Shown: positions 44,258-53,781, counted from the stretch's first letter. The stretch is 64,000 nt of DNA from Nocardia macrotermitis (GCF_009604405.1 NZ_WEGK01000015.1:1-64000); one strand, 5' to 3'. A program made the numbers and translations. The notes: a model not told the origin generated them from the sequence alone.

Positions 44258-45934
44258 GTGAGTGGGAGCATAGGCCTGGCTCGGCCGACCAGTTATACAC
44301 ACGGGGCGTGGGAAACGCCGTTACTAGGCGATACCATCGGCGACAATCTGGATCGCACCATCGCCAGCCACGGCGACCGCGACGCCCTCATCGATCGCGT
44401 CACCGGGGCCCGCTGGACCTATCGCGAACTCGGCGAACAGGTCGACGCGGTGGCCGCGGGCCTGCTGGCCACGGGCATCCGCAAGGGCGACCGGGTCGGC
44501 ATCTGGGCCCCCAACCGCGCGGAATGGACGCTGGTGCAGTACGCGACCGCGAAAATGGGCGCGATCCTGGTCAACATCAATCCCGCGTACCGGATGCACG
44601 AACTGCGATTCGTGTTGCAGCAGGCCGGAATTCGGCTGCTGATCGCCGCGACCGAATTCAAGGGATCCGATTACGCGGCGATGATCGCCCAGGCCCGCCC
44701 CGAATGCACGGAACTCGAGCAGGTGATCCTGCTGGAGAGCGCGGAATGGTCGGCCCTGCTGGCCGCGGGCGCGACCGCCGACCCGGCGGAACTGGCCGCC
44801 GCCCAACGCGAACTGTCCGCCGACGATCCGATCAACATCCAATACACCTCGGGCACAACCGGATTCCCCAAGGGCGCGACACTCTCGCACCACAACATCC
44901 TGAACAACGGCTATTTCGTCGGCGAACTGTGCGGCTACACCGAGCAGGACCGGATCTGCATCCCGGTGCCGTTCTACCACTGCTTCGGCATGGTGATGGG
45001 CAATCTGGCCGCGACCACCCACGGCGCGGCGATGGTCATCCCGGCCGCCGCCTTCGATCCGGCCGCGACGCTGGAAACCGTTGCCGCCGAACGCTGCACC
45101 TCGCTGTACGGCGTGCCGACCATGTTCATCGCCGAACTCGCCGATCCGAATTTCGACTCCTACGATCTGAGTTCGCTGCGCACCGGGATCATGGCCGGAT
45201 CGCCGTGCCCGATGGAGGTCATGAAGCAGGTCATCGACCGGATGGGCATGAACGAGGTCTCCATCTGCTACGGCATGACCGAAACCTCACCGGTCTCGAC
45301 GCAGACCCGACGCGACGATTCGCTCACCCAGCGCACCGCCACCGTCGGCCGGGTCGGGCCGCATCTGGAAGTCAAGATCATCGATCCCGCAACGGGTCTC
45401 ACGGTGCCGCGCGGAGAACAGGGCGAATTCTGCACGCGCGGTTATTCGGTCATGCTCGGCTACTGGAACGATCCGGGCCGCACCTCCGACGCCATCGACG
45501 CCGGACGCTGGATGCACACCGGTGATCTGGCGGTGATGGACGAGGACGGCTACGTCGCGATCACCGGCCGGATCAAGGATATGGTGATCCGCGGCGGCGA
45601 GAACATCTATCCGCGCGAGATCGAGGAATTCCTCTACAGCCATCCCGATATCCTCGACGCCCAGGTGGTCGGCATCCCCGATCCGAAATACGGTGAGGAA
45701 CTGGTCGCCTGGATCCGAATGCGATCGGGCACAACAGCATTGGATGCCACCACGCTGCGCGAATTCTGCACCGGCAAGCTCGCCCATTTCAAGATTCCCC
45801 GCTACGTTCACCTCGTCGACGAATTCCCGATGACCGTGACCGGCAAGATCCGCAAGGTCGAGATGCGGGAGATCTCCGCGACACTCTTTCCCGCGAATGC
45901 CGCGGAGACCAGCTCAGGAGGACAGGCCCAGTGA
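44258..45934 (+). CDS. Fatty-acyl-CoA synthetase (FadD type)
   Basis: The 558-aa ANL-superfamily enzyme activates a carboxylic acid with ATP and CoA. The motifs are intact: YTSGTTGFPKGATLSHHN (phosphate loop), YGMTETSPVS, HTGDLAVMDEDGYVAITGRI and KDMVIRGGENIYPREIEEFL, and the catalytic Lys in VTGKIRKVEM. It should make acyl-CoA from medium or long chain acids. The GTG at 44258 lies 58 bases from the LuxR gene. Its stop overlaps the next synthetase start as GTGA, so both are translated together. Confidence 0.92.
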   Translation: MSGSIGLARPTSYTHGAWETPLLGDTIGDNLDRTIASHGDRDALIDRVTGARWTYRELGEQVDAVAAGLLATGIRKGDRVGIWAPNRAEWTLVQYATAKMGAILVNINPAYRMHELRFVLQQAGIRLLIAATEFKGSDYAAMIAQARPECTELEQVILLESAEWSALLAAGATADPAELAAAQRELSADDPINIQYTSGTTGFPKGATLSHHNILNNGYFVGELCGYTEQDRICIPVPFYHCFGMVMGNLAATTHGAAMVIPAAAFDPAATLETVAAERCTSLYGVPTMFIAELADPNFDSYDLSSLRTGIMAGSPCPMEVMKQVIDRMGMNEVSICYGMTETSPVSTQTRRDDSLTQRTATVGRVGPHLEVKIIDPATGLTVPRGEQGEFCTRGYSVMLGYWNDPGRTSDAIDAGRWMHTGDLAVMDEDGYVAITGRIKDMVIRGGENIYPREIEEFLYSHPDILDAQVVGIPDPKYGEELVAWIRMRSGTTALDATTLREFCTGKLAHFKIPRYVHLVDEFPMTVTGKIRKVEMREISATLFPANAAETSSGGQAQ

Positions 45935-47652
45935 CCCGGCCCGAACCGACGTCCAACACCGCGCTCTATCGCGCCGCCCGCGACCAACTGATCAGCGCGG
46001 CAAACGATTACGACGCCGCGCGCGACACCTTCCGCTGGCCTCGGCCGACCGGGAAATTCAACTGGGCCGTGGACTGGTTCGATGTGATCGCGCACGGTAA
46101 CGACCGCACCGCGCTGTGGATCGTCGAGGAGGACGGCAGCGAGCGCAAGGTCACCTTCCGGGAGATGTCCCGGCGCTCGGATCAGGTCGCGACCTGGTTC
46201 GCGAATCTCGGTATGCGCCAGGGTGATCGGGTGCTGCTGATGCTCGGCAACCAGGTCGAGCTGTGGGAGGCCATGCTGGCCGTGGCCAAACTCGGCGCGG
46301 TCATCATGCCGACCACCGCCGCACTGGGTCCCGCCGATCTGAGCGACCGGATCGACCGGGGCACAGTACGTTTCGTCATCGCCAACAGCGCCGACGCGAC
46401 CAAGTTCGCCGAACTCGACGGCGACTACACCCGCATCGTGGTCGGCGATCCGGTGCCGAGTTGGCACAGCTACACCGACGCCGACGCGGTCCAGAGTACG
46501 GGCCCGTTCAAGTCCGCCACCGATGTCACCGACGAATTCCTGGTCTACTTCACCTCCGGCACCACGAGTAAGCCGAAAATGGTGCGGCACAACCAGACCA
46601 GCTATCCGGTCGGCCATCTGAGCACGCTCTACTGGATCGGCGTCCGCCCCGGTGACGTACACCTGGCGATCAGCGCACCGGGCTGGGCCAAACACGCCTG
46701 GAGCTGTTTCTTCGCGCCGTGGATCGCCGAGGCGACGATATTCGTCTACAACTACGCGCGTTTCGATGCCGCGGCACTGTTGGGGCAGCTGCGCCGGGCC
46801 GGCGTGAACACCTTCTGCGCGCCACCGACGGTGTGGCGCATGCTGATTCAGGCCGACCTCGGCGAACGCCCGGCCGGGCTGCGCGAAATCCTCGGTGCGG
46901 GTGAACCTCTCAACCCGGACGTCATCGCGCAGGTACAAAAGGCGTGGGGCCTGACCATCCGGGACGGCTTCGGCCAGACCGAGACCACCCTCCAGGTCGG
47001 CAACACCCCGGGCCAGCCGGTGAAACCCGGTTCGATGGGGCGTCCGGTGCCGGGAGTGCCTGTGGTGCTGGTGGATCCGATCACCGGCGAGCTCGCCGAC
47101 GAAGGCGAGATCTGCCTGGATCTGAGCGCCGATCCGGTCAATCTGATGACCGGATACCTGGACGATCCCGAACGCAATGCCGCGGCGATGGCGGGCGGTT
47201 ACTACCACACCGGCGATGTCGCCACCCGCGACGCCGACGGCTACATCACCTATATCGGCCGCACCGACGACGTCTTCAAATCCTCCGATTACAAGGTGTC
47301 CCCCTTCGAACTGGAAAGTGTGCTCATCGAACATCCGGCTGTGGTCGAGGCCGCGGTGGTGCCGCAGCCCGACGACACCCGGCTTTCAGTGCCGAAGGCA
47401 TATGTCGCATTGGCGGCCGGATGGGCTCCCGACGACGAGACCGCCCGCGCCATCCTGGAATACGCGCGCGATCATCTCGCGCCCTATCTGCGGGTGCGGC
47501 GGATCGAGTTCACCGAACTGCCCAAGACCATCTCGGGCAAGATCCGGCGTGTGGAACTGCGTCAGCGCGAACAGTCAGCACACGCCGCGGGCACACCCAT
47601 CAATACCGAATTCCGTTACGAAGAACTCCTTCGCACAACGACACCCGATTAA
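45931..47652 (+). CDS. Acyl-CoA synthetase (medium-chain/acetyl-type)
   Basis: The 573-aa ANL enzyme belongs to the Acs/medium-chain acyl-CoA synthetase group. It has the early FNWAVDWFDVIAHG and DEFLVYFTSGTTSKPKMVRH (phosphate loop). LAISAPGWAKHAWSCFFAPW, DGFGQTETTLQVGNTPGQPV and HTGDVATRDADGYITYIGRT follow, then SSDYKVSPFELESVLIEHPA and the catalytic Lys in ISGKIRRVELR. It overlaps the preceding fadD by 4 bases. The pair probably activates related acids of different chain length, under the LuxR regulator. Confidence 0.9.
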   Translation: MTRPEPTSNTALYRAARDQLISAANDYDAARDTFRWPRPTGKFNWAVDWFDVIAHGNDRTALWIVEEDGSERKVTFREMSRRSDQVATWFANLGMRQGDRVLLMLGNQVELWEAMLAVAKLGAVIMPTTAALGPADLSDRIDRGTVRFVIANSADATKFAELDGDYTRIVVGDPVPSWHSYTDADAVQSTGPFKSATDVTDEFLVYFTSGTTSKPKMVRHNQTSYPVGHLSTLYWIGVRPGDVHLAISAPGWAKHAWSCFFAPWIAEATIFVYNYARFDAAALLGQLRRAGVNTFCAPPTVWRMLIQADLGERPAGLREILGAGEPLNPDVIAQVQKAWGLTIRDGFGQTETTLQVGNTPGQPVKPGSMGRPVPGVPVVLVDPITGELADEGEICLDLSADPVNLMTGYLDDPERNAAAMAGGYYHTGDVATRDADGYITYIGRTDDVFKSSDYKVSPFELESVLIEHPAVVEAAVVPQPDDTRLSVPKAYVALAAGWAPDDETARAILEYARDHLAPYLRVRRIEFTELPKTISGKIRRVELRQREQSAHAAGTPINTEFRYEELLRTTTPD

Positions 47653-47842
47653 TGGCCACGCCGTGATCATCATTCGGATAGTCTCCCACTCGGCAGCTCC
47701 AGTGGATGTCCGGTGAGTTCGGCGACGGGGATCCGGTGTTCGGCCGACGCGCGGGCAGGGCAATTGGTCAGCACACAGAACTGGGGGTCACATGCCGATG
47801 ATTCGTGATCGACAGTCCGTATCTCGACGAAGGGAGATCGCA

Positions 47843-48052
47843 TTGCCCCAGCACACCGGTTCCCACCACAACAGCGAGAGCGCGACGGCGTACGTCGTGG
47901 CGGCTCTCGAGGCCAAGGGCACCGCAACCCGTGACGATTTCGATGTTCCCGCGATCGTGGCCGCAACCCATGCGGTTGCGGAGAGCTGGGATTTCGATTC
48001 CCTGGAACGCACCACGTTCTGGGGTATCGCGGCCACGCACCTGAGATTCTAG
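47843..48052 (+). CDS. Small conserved-looking hypothetical protein
   Basis: This frame codes for 69 aa from a TTG at 47843, which has AAGGGAG at ideal spacing. ATG 47792, 17 codons upstream, has a poor ribosome site. The product contains SATAYVVAALEAKGTATRDD and FDVPAIVAATHAVAESWDFD, then SLERTTFWGIAATHLRF, with good codon bias and predicted helices. It carries no signal peptide, membrane helix or known motif. I do not recognise it. It lies between an acyl-CoA synthetase and a VOC protein, without a shared operon. Confidence 0.6.
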   Translation: MPQHTGSHHNSESATAYVVAALEAKGTATRDDFDVPAIVAATHAVAESWDFDSLERTTFWGIAATHLRF

Positions 48053-48116
48053 GCGCGCGGCGCGCTGTCCGATTCGTTCAAGACCGCGCCGCGCTGACCG
48101 CCATAGAGTCCGGACC

Positions 48117-48497
48117 ATGACTCTTCGACTGAATGTGATCGGCCTCGTCGCCGCGGATCTGGAGGCCAGCGTGCGGTTCTATCGCCGTCTCGGGGTGGAG
48201 TTCGGCGAACCGACCGGCGGCCATGTGCAGGCCACGCTCCCCGGCGGGATGCAGCTGATGATCGACACCGAGGAGACCGTCCGCTCGTTCCATCCGGACT
48301 GGCAGGGCCAGCCGGGAAGGATCGGGCTGGCGGTCGAATGCGACGGGGTCGCCGAGGTGGACAAGGTCTTCGCCGAACTCACCGGGGCGGGATATGGCGG
48401 GGAACTCGAGCCGTTCGACGCGTTCTGGGGGCAGCGCTACGCCACCGTGCTGGATCCGGACGGCAACGGGGTCGATCTCTACGCACCGCTGGCCTGA
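48117..48497 (+). CDS. VOC-superfamily (glyoxalase-like) protein
   Basis: The 126-aa product has the paired beta-alpha-beta-beta-beta fold of the VOC superfamily. It shows LNVIGLVAADLEASVRFYRR, then FGEPTGGHVQATLPGGMQLM, and in the second half AVECDGVAEVDKVFAELTGA with WGQRYATVLDPDGNGVDLYA. These are the usual glyoxalase/bleomycin-resistance features. Catalytic metal ligands are not obvious, so a binding role is possible. Its 3' end overlaps 19 bases with the convergent AraC gene. Confidence 0.88.
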   Translation: MTLRLNVIGLVAADLEASVRFYRRLGVEFGEPTGGHVQATLPGGMQLMIDTEETVRSFHPDWQGQPGRIGLAVECDGVAEVDKVFAELTGAGYGGELEPFDAFWGQRYATVLDPDGNGVDLYAPLA

Positions 48498-49237
48498 CCA
48501 CCGGCCTGCGCGGTCCGATCCCGGGTGAGCAGCCGGGCCAGCGAGGTCCCGGCCAGCTCGCGCACCTCCCGCGCCAGATGGGCCTGATCGGCGTATCCGG
48601 CGCGGAACGCGGTCTCGGCGAACGGAATTCCCGCGCGGGCCAGGGTGAGCGCACGTTGCAGGCGTAGCACCCGGCCCAGCATCTTGGGTCCGTATCCGAA
48701 GGCGGACAACGACATTCGATGCAGCCTGCGTTCGCCGAGGCCGAGCGACGCGGCGAGTGCGGCCACCGAGGCTCCCGCGCCGAGCCCGCGGACCACCGCG
48801 CCGAGTGCCGGATCGGCCGGATTCGCTTCGGCGGCAACATCTCCCGCGATCCGGTCCAGACCGATCAGGGGATCGGCCGCGGCGGCGAGGAATTCGGTCA
48901 GCGGGCGTACCCGCGCGGGTCGCCACAGGTCGTCGAGTTCGGCGCGGCGGTCGAGTAGTTCGCGCGCCGGGACGCCGAGCAGGGCGGGTGCGGTGCCGGG
49001 GAAGAACCGGATTCCGCTGATCCGGGTGCCGGGGGCGGCGGTGGCGCTGTAGGCGCGGGTGTCCGGTCCGGCGACGACCAGGCGGCCGCCGAGCCAGAGC
49101 AGATCCATGCATCCGTCCGGCAGCACCGGGGCGTCGTCGGCCGGGCCGATCGTGCGGGTCCACACCGTCGCGCCGGGGACCGTCCGGGAGGGACGTTCCC
49201 GATACCGCGGCGGCGGATCGATCTGCACCCGCGACAC
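48479..49237 (-). CDS. AraC-family regulator with atypical sensor domain
   Basis: The 252-aa product has an N-terminal region with VLPDGCMDLLWLGGRLVVAG and GTRISGIRFFPGTAPALLGV (DUF6597-like sensor). A C-terminal AraC DNA-binding domain follows, with AALAASLGLGERRLHRMSLS and AFGYGPKMLGRVLRLQRALT. The second helix-turn-helix is FAETAFRAGYADQAHLAREV. Its target is not evident; a VOC gene overlaps tail-to-tail with it. Confidence 0.85.
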   Translation of the reverse strand: MSRVQIDPPPRYRERPSRTVPGATVWTRTIGPADDAPVLPDGCMDLLWLGGRLVVAGPDTRAYSATAAPGTRISGIRFFPGTAPALLGVPARELLDRRAELDDLWRPARVRPLTEFLAAAADPLIGLDRIAGDVAAEANPADPALGAVVRGLGAGASVAALAASLGLGERRLHRMSLSAFGYGPKMLGRVLRLQRALTLARAGIPFAETAFRAGYADQAHLAREVRELAGTSLARLLTRDRTAQAGGQASGA

Positions 49238-49370
49238 ACTACGCGCCGCGCCCGTCCGTGTTCATCGCCACATGCGCCGGGGACCAGCCGGTGGGGTCGG
49301 ATTCGGGCCACTAGACTACCCACGAATTCCGGAGGGAAACACCGCTAGTCCGATTGGGGTCCGCATCACC

Positions 49371-49841
49371 ATGCTCAAAGGTTTCAAAGACTTCCTGATG
49401 CGCGGGAACGTCATCGATCTGTCCGTCGCCGTCGTCATGGGCACCGCGTTCACAGCGGTCGTCAGCTCGGTCACCAAGGGAATCGTGGAACCACTACTGG
49501 CGATTCTCGGCGGTAACAGCCAGTTCGGACTGGGCTTCCAGCTGGTGTCCGGAAAACCCTCGACGTTCATCGCGATCGGCCCGATCGTCAGCGCCGCGAT
49601 CGACTTCGTCATGGTGGCCGCGGTCCTGTACTTCCTGCTGATCCTGCCGATGAACACGCTCAAGAAGCGCTTCGCCCGCGGCGAGATCAAGAAGGTCGAA
49701 CCGACCCAGACCGAACTGCTCACCGAGATCCGCGACCTGCTGGCCGCCCAGGGGAAGGGTTCGGCGGCCTCCGATGACTCGGCACTCACCGATGACACTA
49801 CCGACACCCGGCGTCTGACCGCGAGCAGCATCGTCGACTGA
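49371..49841 (+). CDS. mscL: Large-conductance mechanosensitive channel
   Basis: The 156-aa membrane channel opens under membrane tension to release solutes at osmotic downshock. It has the N-terminal amphipathic helix MLKGFKDFLMRGNVIDLSVA, TM1 with VVMGTAFTAVVSSVTKGIVE, the periplasmic loop and TM2 FVMVAAVLYFLLILPMNTLK. A cytoplasmic C-terminal helix TQTELLTEIRDLLAAQG follows. The length is near that of mycobacterial MscL. The start chosen aligns with family members; the frame is open further upstream. Confidence 0.95.
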   Translation: MLKGFKDFLMRGNVIDLSVAVVMGTAFTAVVSSVTKGIVEPLLAILGGNSQFGLGFQLVSGKPSTFIAIGPIVSAAIDFVMVAAVLYFLLILPMNTLKKRFARGEIKKVEPTQTELLTEIRDLLAAQGKGSAASDDSALTDDTTDTRRLTASSIVD

Positions 49842-50076
49842 TTCAGCACCCCACACACGCTCACTGAGACCGGCCGCCGACCCCGCAGCATCACGCTCGG
49901 CGGATCGCTGTCGGCACCTGCCTGCCCGCGAACGCACTGCTGCCAGCGTCATGTTGTCGAGCAAGTACGCTGCTGCCGCGCGTGAGCCCTCGCCAGCGAC
50001 CGACCCGATGTCGTTGTCACCGACCGGAACTCCGTGCTCCTGCGGGCCTGGCTCACCGGCACTCGCATCACGGCCG

Positions 50077-50808
50077 TCAGCCGCAGTCGATCACCAGGGC
50101 CGTGGTGTTGTCACTGCCCCCGGCGCTCAACGCACCCTCCACGAGCGCCTCGGCGGTAATCGCGGCGGTGGCACATCCGGCGAGTGTCTCCTTGATGCGC
50201 GCCATCTCCAGCGGCTTGTGTACGCCGTCGGTGCTGAGCAGGAAACGGCCGCGGCTGGAGCCGGTCGCGGCGCGGCCGATGCTGTCGGCCGTGGCCGTGC
50301 GCGCGGAGGTGAGGACGAGGTGTTCGAAGCGCGGTGCGGGATTGCGGCCCAGCGAGCGGAAGTATTCGGCGGCGGTGTGATCGGTGGTGATCTGGTGCAG
50401 CACCCGGCCGTTCCAGCGGTAGGCGCGGGTGTCCCCGACCCAGGCGATGTCGCACGGCCCGCCGTTCGCCGGGATCACCGCGACGACCAGAACCGCGTCG
50501 GCCTCCTTCTCCGCGAACTGCGCGAGTAGTTCCGCCTGTGCCGCAAGGATTCCCGCGGCCGCGCCGACCTGGGTCGCGGACCGGGCGGCGGCCGCGGCGA
50601 CGGTGCGGGCGGCACGGGCGGCCAGCAGATGATCACCGACTCCGTCCGCGACGACGTGCGCGCTCGTCCCGGTGACCGGATCGGTCCAGCTGGACACCGC
50701 GTCGGCATTGAGTGAACGCAGGCCACGCCTGCTCACCGATGCTCCCGCAACGCCCGCCACCCGAATCAGCTCACGACGGGAAAACGCGGCGGTAACTCCA
50801 CTGTCCAC
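50077..50808 (-). CDS. PP2C-type protein phosphatase
   Basis: The 243-aa phosphatase is compact and lacks any visible extra domain. Metal-site motifs are present: SLNADAVSS early, HVVADGVGDH (Asp), FLLSTDGVHKP and a C-terminal GGSDNTTALVID. It probably removes phosphate from Ser/Thr on a regulator or other protein, in the cytoplasm. The GTG at 50808 follows AAGGAGG, which decides the start over the longer frame. No kinase gene adjoins it. Confidence 0.85.
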   Translation of the reverse strand: MDSGVTAAFSRRELIRVAGVAGASVSRRGLRSLNADAVSSWTDPVTGTSAHVVADGVGDHLLAARAARTVAAAAARSATQVGAAAGILAAQAELLAQFAEKEADAVLVVAVIPANGGPCDIAWVGDTRAYRWNGRVLHQITTDHTAAEYFRSLGRNPAPRFEHLVLTSARTATADSIGRAATGSSRGRFLLSTDGVHKPLEMARIKETLAGCATAAITAEALVEGALSAGGSDNTTALVIDCG

Positions 50809-50938
50809 GGCCGCCTCCTTGGGCTCACCCCCGAGCTGCCTGTCGGCAGCTGTTTCCAAGTAAACCCCCCGAATCCGTGGGCGGCACCAGATCCGACTGT
50901 GCAATTCCTGAGAACCGGGCGTCCGGAATGTTCCGCGG

Positions 50939-51715
50939 TCATGTCGGCAGCGCGATCAGTCGCTGGGCGTCGTCGAACAGCGCGCGCTCGGCGACCCGGG
51001 CCGCGGCCAGTGCGGCCAGCGACGCCGCGGCAAGCAGCATGTACATCACCACGATCTGATAGCGGATCGCGGTGAGCGGTTCGACCCCGGCCAGGATCAG
51101 GCCGGTCATCGCGCCGGGCAGGCTGATCAGGCCGACGACCTTGGTGGAATCGATCCCGGGCACCAGCGCGGTGCGCAGCGCCGAACGCCGGTGCGGCAGG
51201 AACGCCTCGCGCGCGGGCAGGCCCAGGCACAGTCGCGCCTCGATCGCCGGACGGGCCGAAACCGCGTCCTCGCGCAGACGACGCAGCGCGATCCCGGACG
51301 CCTGCATGGCTCCCGAGACGATCATCCCGCCGACCGGCACCACCACCCGCGCCTGCGTCGAGATGACCTGCAACGCGATCAGCGCGCCGAGGGTGATCAC
51401 CGTCCCGAACGCGACTCCGGCGGTGGCGGCCCGAATCGCATGCGGCAGACCGGCTCCGCGCCGCCCGGCGACCTGTCCGGCGATCACGACCATCAGCACG
51501 ACCCAGGCCAGCGCGCCCGGTAATCCGGTGTGCCGGAACAGGATCAGCAGGATCGCGCCCACCGCGACCAGTTGCACTCCGGCCCGTGCCGCGGCGATCA
51601 ACAGCTCGCGCGTCAGGTGCAGGCGCTGCCGGTAGGCGATCAGCGCGGCCAGGCCCACCAGCGCCACCGAGGTGCCGACGCCCTGCCAGTTCGGGACCGA
51701 AAGTCCTTGTACCAT
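50939..51715 (-). CDS. fetB: FetB-like ABC transporter permease (UPF0014)
   Basis: The 258-aa product has about seven membrane helices, including VALVGLAALIAYRQRLHLTR, GVQLVAVGAILLILFRHTG and LAWVVLMVVIAGQVAGRRG. The loop GIDSTKVVGLISLPGAMTGL is the coupling-type sequence of the FetB/YbbM family. Members are linked to iron or metal export and oxidative stress. Its ATG overlaps the stop of the ATPase gene (TGATG), so both are translated together. Confidence 0.85.
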   Translation of the reverse strand: MVQGLSVPNWQGVGTSVALVGLAALIAYRQRLHLTRELLIAAARAGVQLVAVGAILLILFRHTGLPGALAWVVLMVVIAGQVAGRRGAGLPHAIRAATAGVAFGTVITLGALIALQVISTQARVVVPVGGMIVSGAMQASGIALRRLREDAVSARPAIEARLCLGLPAREAFLPHRRSALRTALVPGIDSTKVVGLISLPGAMTGLILAGVEPLTAIRYQIVVMYMLLAAASLAALAAARVAERALFDDAQRLIALPT

Positions 51716-52371
51716 CAGGCTTTCCGATCGTCGTGCGCATCGACCCGGGACATCCCGGCACTGCCCAGCAGCAACACCTCGTCGGCCACCCGCCCGACGA
51801 ATCCGCTGTCGTGACTGACCAGCACCACCGACCCGCCACCGCGCGTGTGCTCCCCGATCAACTCCGCGACCGCCCCCGCCGCGGCCTCGTCCAGCGCCGA
51901 GGTCGGCTCGTCCAGAATCAACGCCTGCGGCCCGACGGCCAACTCACGCGCCAGACAGACCCGCTGCGCCTCACCCCCGGACAACTCCGCACACCGCCGG
52001 TGCACGAACGTCTCCGGCAACCCCACCCGCCGCATCAACTCCCCCGCCCCCGCATCGGTCAACTCCGCACACCCCACCCGCACCTCGTCCCCGACCACCT
52101 CGGTCAGCAACGTCGCCCGCTGCGGCACCAACCCCACCCGCCGCCGCAACTCCAACACGTCGAGCTCGGTGATCGGCACATCATCCAACAGAATCCGCCC
52201 GCGACTGGGTTCCCCCAACCGATTCAACAACCGCAACAACGTCGTCTTCCCCACCCCACTGGGCCCCACCACCGCGGTACACCGCCCACCCATCACCCGC
52301 GCGCTGGCATCGGCGAAAACCGTCGCCGCCCCATAATCCACGCCGACCCGCTCCAGGACGATGCTGTGCAC
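51715..52371 (-). CDS. fetA: FetA-like ABC transporter ATPase
   Basis: The 218-aa ATPase powers the FetB-like permease. It has Walker A GPSGVGKTTLLRLL, Q-loop VGLVPQRATLL, signature LSGGEAQRVCLARELA, Walker B ALILDEPTSALDE and H-loop VLVSHDS. The GTG at 52371 is chosen because the ATPase fold begins immediately after it and a G-rich ribosome site precedes it; upstream codons look non-coding. The two genes form a complete exporter. Confidence 0.88.
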   Translation of the reverse strand: MHSIVLERVGVDYGAATVFADASARVMGGRCTAVVGPSGVGKTTLLRLLNRLGEPSRGRILLDDVPITELDVLELRRRVGLVPQRATLLTEVVGDEVRVGCAELTDAGAGELMRRVGLPETFVHRRCAELSGGEAQRVCLARELAVGPQALILDEPTSALDEAAAGAVAELIGEHTRGGGSVVLVSHDSGFVGRVADEVLLLGSAGMSRVDAHDDRKA

Positions 52372-52518
52372 ACCCCAACCCTGCCCCACCCGAGTCCCCA
52401 ACGCACCACAACCCCCACAAAACCCGCACTCACCCGGCAACAACGAACGCCAACCAACCCCGGCGCACACGAACGCGCTGCCACCCGGAACGGGTGACAG
52501 CGCGTCGGTGGGTGCTGC

Positions 52519-53781
52519 TCAGTCCTCGCTGAAGGACGACGCGCGCTGCTTGCTGGCGCGAGCGCGGCGGCGTTCGGCGCGGAGTTCGGCGAGTTCCTGC
52601 TCGAGGGTTTCGGCGATGCGGAACTGGCCGGTGTCGTAGCCGTTGAGCGGATCGTCCTGGGCGGCATCGGGATCGGCGCTGTTGCTCGCGGATTTGCCGT
52701 TGGCGCTGGGCTTTCCGTTCTTGGCCGAACCGTTGACGTCGGATCCGTTGAGCCAGGCGTCGTTCGCGCGGTATTCGGTGGTGACCGAATCGTCGGCGCC
52801 CGCCGAGCGGAACGAGGTGAGCGGATCGTCCGCGTCCACCGTCGAGGGCTTGTCGGACTCCGTGTTGTCCACGCGGGTGGGGCCTTCCGCCGTGGTGGCC
52901 TCCCCGCCGGGCAGCGCCATCAGCGCACCGCTGGGACGGGTGACGTCCGGAGAGACGTTCTGGCGGAAGAAACTCACGAACGTCGGCATGGTGCGGCGGA
53001 TCTGCTCCGAGGGGTCGGGCAGATCGCGAACCTGTTCGGTGGCGTGCGCGATGGCCAGGCCGTAGCGCGAGCTCGCGGCGTGGTGGATGAGCAGCGCGAC
53101 ACCGATCATCACCGGGGCGACCGCGTGCACGCCGACGTCGTACCACCGGCCCCCACGCAGGTACGGGTAGGTGTTCAGCCCGACAGTCAGTGACAGCAGC
53201 GCCAATTCGGCGATCGCGACCTGTTTGCGGCTGTCCAGGATGCCCCACTCGGCGACCTTGTTGGTGCCGATCATGATGATGACCAGACACACGCTGATCA
53301 TGGCCTCGAGCAGATAGCTGAACCAGTACAGCGGATCGGTCGGCCCACCGGGCGCGATGTTGTGCTGCACGTTGACCGCGGACCACAGCATGCCCGCCGC
53401 CACCACACCGGCGAGGGCGCGTAGCGACCAGGCCCGATGTCGGTACAGCGAGGCCAGTTTGGCGTGCGGACTCGATTCGCGCCGCTGTGCGGCTAGTGCC
53501 CGCCGGGCGAGCAACAGATCACGCATGTCGGCCTTCGCGATCTTCTGAGATGTTGTCCTGGCTTCGTCGGAGGCCGCGGCCGCGGCCTGGACATGCTTCC
53601 AGCGTTGGTCGCGCTCGGCCTCGCGAATCTTCTCGGCGAGTTCGCGTTCGGCGCGCAGCTCGTCTTCGGACAGGGCCTCGGTCAGCGCGGGATCGAACTG
53701 ATAGGCCAGCCGTCCGCGGGCATGCTCGACCCGTTTCGCCAGATGCGTGACATCGTCCTCGCCCGAGTGCTCGATGGTCAT
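52519..53781 (-). CDS. Four-TM protein with coiled-coil and disordered tail
   Basis: The 420-aa product has a charged, probably coiled-coil N-terminal part (about 38-100), including ELRAERELAEKIREAERDQR. Four membrane helices follow at about 119-137, 152-172, 187-206 and 216-234. The C-terminal tail (260-420) is rich in Ser, Asp and Asn, with a short basic helix near its end (ELAELRAERRRARASKQ). The membrane part is reminiscent of DUF2637/SpdB-type transfer proteins of actinobacteria, without certainty. ATG 53781 follows GGAGG. It is divergent from the P450 at 54141 with a 359-base gap in which no gene is seen. Confidence 0.65.
   Translation of the reverse strand: MTIEHSGEDDVTHLAKRVEHARGRLAYQFDPALTEALSEDELRAERELAEKIREAERDQRWKHVQAAAAASDEARTTSQKIAKADMRDLLLARRALAAQRRESSPHAKLASLYRHRAWSLRALAGVVAAGMLWSAVNVQHNIAPGGPTDPLYWFSYLLEAMISVCLVIIMIGTNKVAEWGILDSRKQVAIAELALLSLTVGLNTYPYLRGGRWYDVGVHAVAPVMIGVALLIHHAASSRYGLAIAHATEQVRDLPDPSEQIRRTMPTFVSFFRQNVSPDVTRPSGALMALPGGEATTAEGPTRVDNTESDKPSTVDADDPLTSFRSAGADDSVTTEYRANDAWLNGSDVNGSAKNGKPSANGKSASNSADPDAAQDDPLNGYDTGQFRIAETLEQELAELRAERRRARASKQRASSFSED

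Noticed and set aside
47670-47843. A 57-codon minus-strand frame ending in GRLSE
   Set aside because: Weak ribosome site, and its start coincides with the better-supported TTG gene on the plus strand. It could be real, but the evidence is thin.
50734-50808. SRRELIRVAG in the PP2C N-terminus as a twin-arginine signal
   Set aside because: The hydrophobic run is too short and flows straight into the first strand of the phosphatase fold. Family members are cytoplasmic.
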